Shown piece by piece: positions 12,437 to 14,433 of a DNA stretch of 14,433 nucleotides. How positions within the stretch are numbered: position 1 is the stretch's first letter; each line of letters starts with the position of its first letter. A model generated the notes under the pieces. That model did not search any database. It saw nothing but the letters and a program-made list of their open reading frames with translations, and was not told where the DNA came from. The stretch is from Cytophagaceae bacterium (GTDB lineage: Bacteria; Bacteroidota; Bacteroidia; Cytophagales; Cytophagaceae): positions 1-14,433 of the forward strand of contig JAGKWN010000144.1 in assembly GCA_021151805.1 (NCBI GenBank), read 5' to 3'. A program made the translations under genes and the position numbers.

Positions 12437-12949
12437 ATGCGGAAAAAGTACCTGTTCTACGTGACTGTTTTTTCTTTATTTAGTATTGTTCTACTGATCT
12501 GGTATTGGCGGGCAAAGCCAAATGTAAAACTTATCGAACGTAATACCGATGGCTGGTACGCCCCATCGGAAGTTTCGCATCCTGAAAACTATAAGAAACT
12601 TGTACGCCTTGATTTAAGAGATAATAAGACATTTTTAACACAGTATGCATGGTATTGCATCGTTGTTTCTAATTCATTTCCGTTTGCGGAAAAACAATAT
12701 CATGGCGCAGCTACGCAGGAGATTATTGAAATTTTAAACGATTCGAGTTCGTATCGCTGGGGAGAGCATGGAACGCCTGACATTGACAGGACTATTATTT
12801 ATTATGGAAAAATAGATGAGCCGGTGGGGTACACAGAGATTGATCTTGATGGTGAAGTTGAAAATTATCCCTATCGGTCCAGTATGAAATGGGGTATGCT
12901 TACTAAAAGCAGTATGGAGAAATTAATGAATATTTTAGATAACAGGTAG
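12437..12949 (+). CDS. Hypothetical membrane-anchored protein
   Basis: A 170-residue protein with one N-terminal hydrophobic segment (about residues 6-24, after MRKKY) and no obvious cleavage site. It is therefore probably held in the inner membrane with the remainder in the periplasm. The rest has strand-like and charged segments (NVKLIERNTDGWYAPSE, KLVRLDLRDNKTFLTQYAWY, DRTIIYYGKIDEPVGYTEIDLDGEVENY). No family was recognised. It is the last gene of the plus-strand run. The 236-bp gap to the histidine kinase holds only small hairpins (for example 13007-13030) and AT-rich DNA. Confidence 0.65.
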   Translation: MRKKYLFYVTVFSLFSIVLLIWYWRAKPNVKLIERNTDGWYAPSEVSHPENYKKLVRLDLRDNKTFLTQYAWYCIVVSNSFPFAEKQYHGAATQEIIEILNDSSSYRWGEHGTPDIDRTIIYYGKIDEPVGYTEIDLDGEVENYPYRSSMKWGMLTKSSMEKLMNILDNR

Positions 12950-13006
12950 GAGCTGTTTATTCAATGGAGATAAAACCGCTTCGTATTTCAGTACTTCTGA
13001 AGGGCG

Positions 13007-13030
13007 CGGCATTTTTTGATATAAATGCCG
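13007..13030. repeat. Small hairpin in the gap before the kinase
   Basis: CGGCATTT (13007-13014) pairs with AAATGCCG (13023-13030) over 8 bp with an 8-base loop. It is 58 bp after the stop of the membrane-anchored gene and might close its transcription unit. No T-run follows. Confidence 0.3.
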
Positions 13031-13185
13031 AACGAATGATAAACTATGGATTCGGATTATTGAATTGAAGCATTGTAAGGGTGTTGTTCAATTGTTTTTA
13101 TTTTTAAATAATTTTGAATAGTAACTGTCAATGAGTATTTTCATTATATAAATTTTTATAAATACCTTTTAACCAGGCTCACTTC

Positions 13186-14388
13186 ATGGAAATTGCTGCT
13201 ATACCCGCAAACGAAGCGGAGCGTTTACAGGCACTAAGGGAATACTCTATTCTGGATTCATTACCGGAAAAAGATTTTGAAGATATCACACGCATAGCCT
13301 CAGAGATTTGCCAGACGCCTATTTCACTGATTTCCTTGATTGATGCAGACAGGCAATGGTTTAAATCCAAAGTAGGAATTGACCTTACGGAATCAAGCCG
13401 GGATCATGCATTTTGTGCACATGCGATTCATACGCCTGATGAGATTTTGAATGTGAAAGATTCAAGACTTGATAAACGTTTCTTTGATAATCCTTTTGTT
13501 ACCGGCGATCCGAACGCAGTCTTCTATGCAGGTGTACCGCTCGTTAATGCGGATGGCTTTGCGTTGGGTACGCTTTGCGTGATTGACCAGGTGACGCGTG
13601 AACTAGATGCCAACCAGCTGAACTTATTACGGGCCTTATCCAACCAGATAATTAAACTGCTTGAATTGCGGAAGGCCAAAAAGCGTTTAGCAGAGCATGA
13701 ACAGGAAATCATGGAAAGAAATAAAGATCTTGAGCAATTTGGATATATGATCTCGCACGACATTAAATCACCACTGCGGAACATTATTTCATTGACCGGC
13801 ATTTTACAAAAAAGCCTGGTTGGCAAAGCAGCTCCTCACGATATAGAAGTAATAGGCCATCTGGTAAATACATCCATACGTTTGAAATCGTTGATTGACG
13901 GTATCACGGCGTATTACCTGGATGTTAGTATCAATGTACAGAATAAACAGCAGATTCAATTAGACACACTGTTTGCAGAGCTTGTTTCATTGCTTGATCC
14001 GCGCGGTGAATGCATCATTACACATCATGCAGAAATAAATATGGTTGTAACCAACGAAGTGGCATTAAAGCAGATTCTGATCAACCTGATTACAAATGGG
14101 ATCAAATACAATGATAAGGATGTTGTAAAAATTGATGTGCGCATCATCGATAAACCGGATCAATATGAATGGATTGTGCAGGACAACGGATCAGGCATTG
14201 AGAAGGAGCAGTTCAGCGAAATATTCAAGACATTCAAAACACTTGGGAAGAAAGACCGCTTCAACAACTCCGGTACAGGCATCGGGCTTTCTACGGTGAA
14301 GAAACTGGTTGAAAAATCGGGCGGTAGCATACGTGTAGATTCAGAACCCGGTGCAGGATCTACGTTTACGTTCAGCATAAAAAAATAA
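13186..14388 (+). CDS. Soluble GAF-domain sensor histidine kinase
   Basis: A 400-residue histidine kinase. The GAF domain spans about residues 20-160 (EICQTPISLISLIDADRQWF, then FCAHAIHTPDEILNV, then GVPLVNADGFALGTLCVID). A short coiled coil follows (about 157-183). The HisKA dimerisation domain carries the phospho-acceptor His191 in ISHDIKSPLRNI. The HATPase domain shows an N box around Asn304 (NLITNGIKYND), a G1 box DNGSG at 333-337 and a G2 box GTGIGL at 363-368. All catalytic motifs are intact. No membrane segment is seen, so it senses a cytoplasmic signal through GAF. No response regulator is adjacent in the window, so it is an orphan here. TACCTTTT at 13163-13170 is one base from the -7 consensus. 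Confidence 0.93.
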   Translation: MEIAAIPANEAERLQALREYSILDSLPEKDFEDITRIASEICQTPISLISLIDADRQWFKSKVGIDLTESSRDHAFCAHAIHTPDEILNVKDSRLDKRFFDNPFVTGDPNAVFYAGVPLVNADGFALGTLCVIDQVTRELDANQLNLLRALSNQIIKLLELRKAKKRLAEHEQEIMERNKDLEQFGYMISHDIKSPLRNIISLTGILQKSLVGKAAPHDIEVIGHLVNTSIRLKSLIDGITAYYLDVSINVQNKQQIQLDTLFAELVSLLDPRGECIITHHAEINMVVTNEVALKQILINLITNGIKYNDKDVVKIDVRIIDKPDQYEWIVQDNGSGIEKEQFSEIFKTFKTLGKKDRFNNSGTGIGLSTVKKLVEKSGGSIRVDSEPGAGSTFTFSIKK

Positions 14389-14433
14389 ATCATTCATTAT
14401 AAGAAATAAAAAAGTTCCGTCCCGATCCTGATA

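Overview
The window reads as a chromosomal stretch of a Bacteroidota bacterium, most likely a Cytophagales member close to Cytophaga. This is inferred from AT-rich spacers, Crp/Fnr regulators of the short Bacteroidota type, a MORN-variant (YwqK-like) protein, many small lipoproteins and secreted proteins of unknown function, weak Shine-Dalgarno signals, TAnnTTTG-like promoter elements and abundant palindromic intergenic repeats. There is no transposase, integrase, rRNA, tRNA or CRISPR array. Species assignment was not tested.

Left part (1-6500). A repeat-rich leader (1-272) precedes a Crp/Fnr regulator (398-961) and an outer-membrane-type protein (1033-1707) whose start codon lies in a 9-bp inverted repeat. 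A second Crp/Fnr regulator (1926-2486, TTG start) is followed at once by a CRP-like palindrome and a SnoaL-like protein (2564-2986). Then come a secreted MORN-variant protein (3110-3661), a duplicated 3' scrap of the 1033-1707 gene (3721-3816), a Cys-rich unknown (3966-4484) and a lipoprotein (4528-4998). Positions 4999-5446 hold no intact gene. They contain a perfect 29-bp inverted repeat around a possible decayed coding fragment, a third copy of the same unit, and an inverted relative of the repeat at 221-272. A YCII-like gene lies on the minus strand (5447-5794), followed by a heptanucleotide array and a glycine-zipper lipoprotein (5971-6402).

Right part (6500-14433). A strong hairpin separates the glycine-zipper gene from a convergent third Crp/Fnr regulator (6506-7078, minus). 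Divergent from it runs a set of nine plus-strand genes with mostly short gaps (7159-12949): a secreted unknown, a small lipoprotein that appears frameshifted near its end, another secreted unknown, an LCMT-type SAM methyltransferase, a protein with a ParB-like DGHHK motif, a lipoprotein, a VOC protein, a soluble unknown and a membrane-anchored unknown. A soluble GAF-domain histidine kinase (13186-14388) ends the window.

The unifying theme is three related Crp/Fnr regulators, each next to a small cell-envelope or metabolic gene, in a landscape of palindromic repeats. I found no convincing defence or other complex new system. The best leads are the inverted-repeat element at 5040-5280, the CRP-like site before the SnoaL gene, the frameshift at about 8258, and the partial gene duplication.
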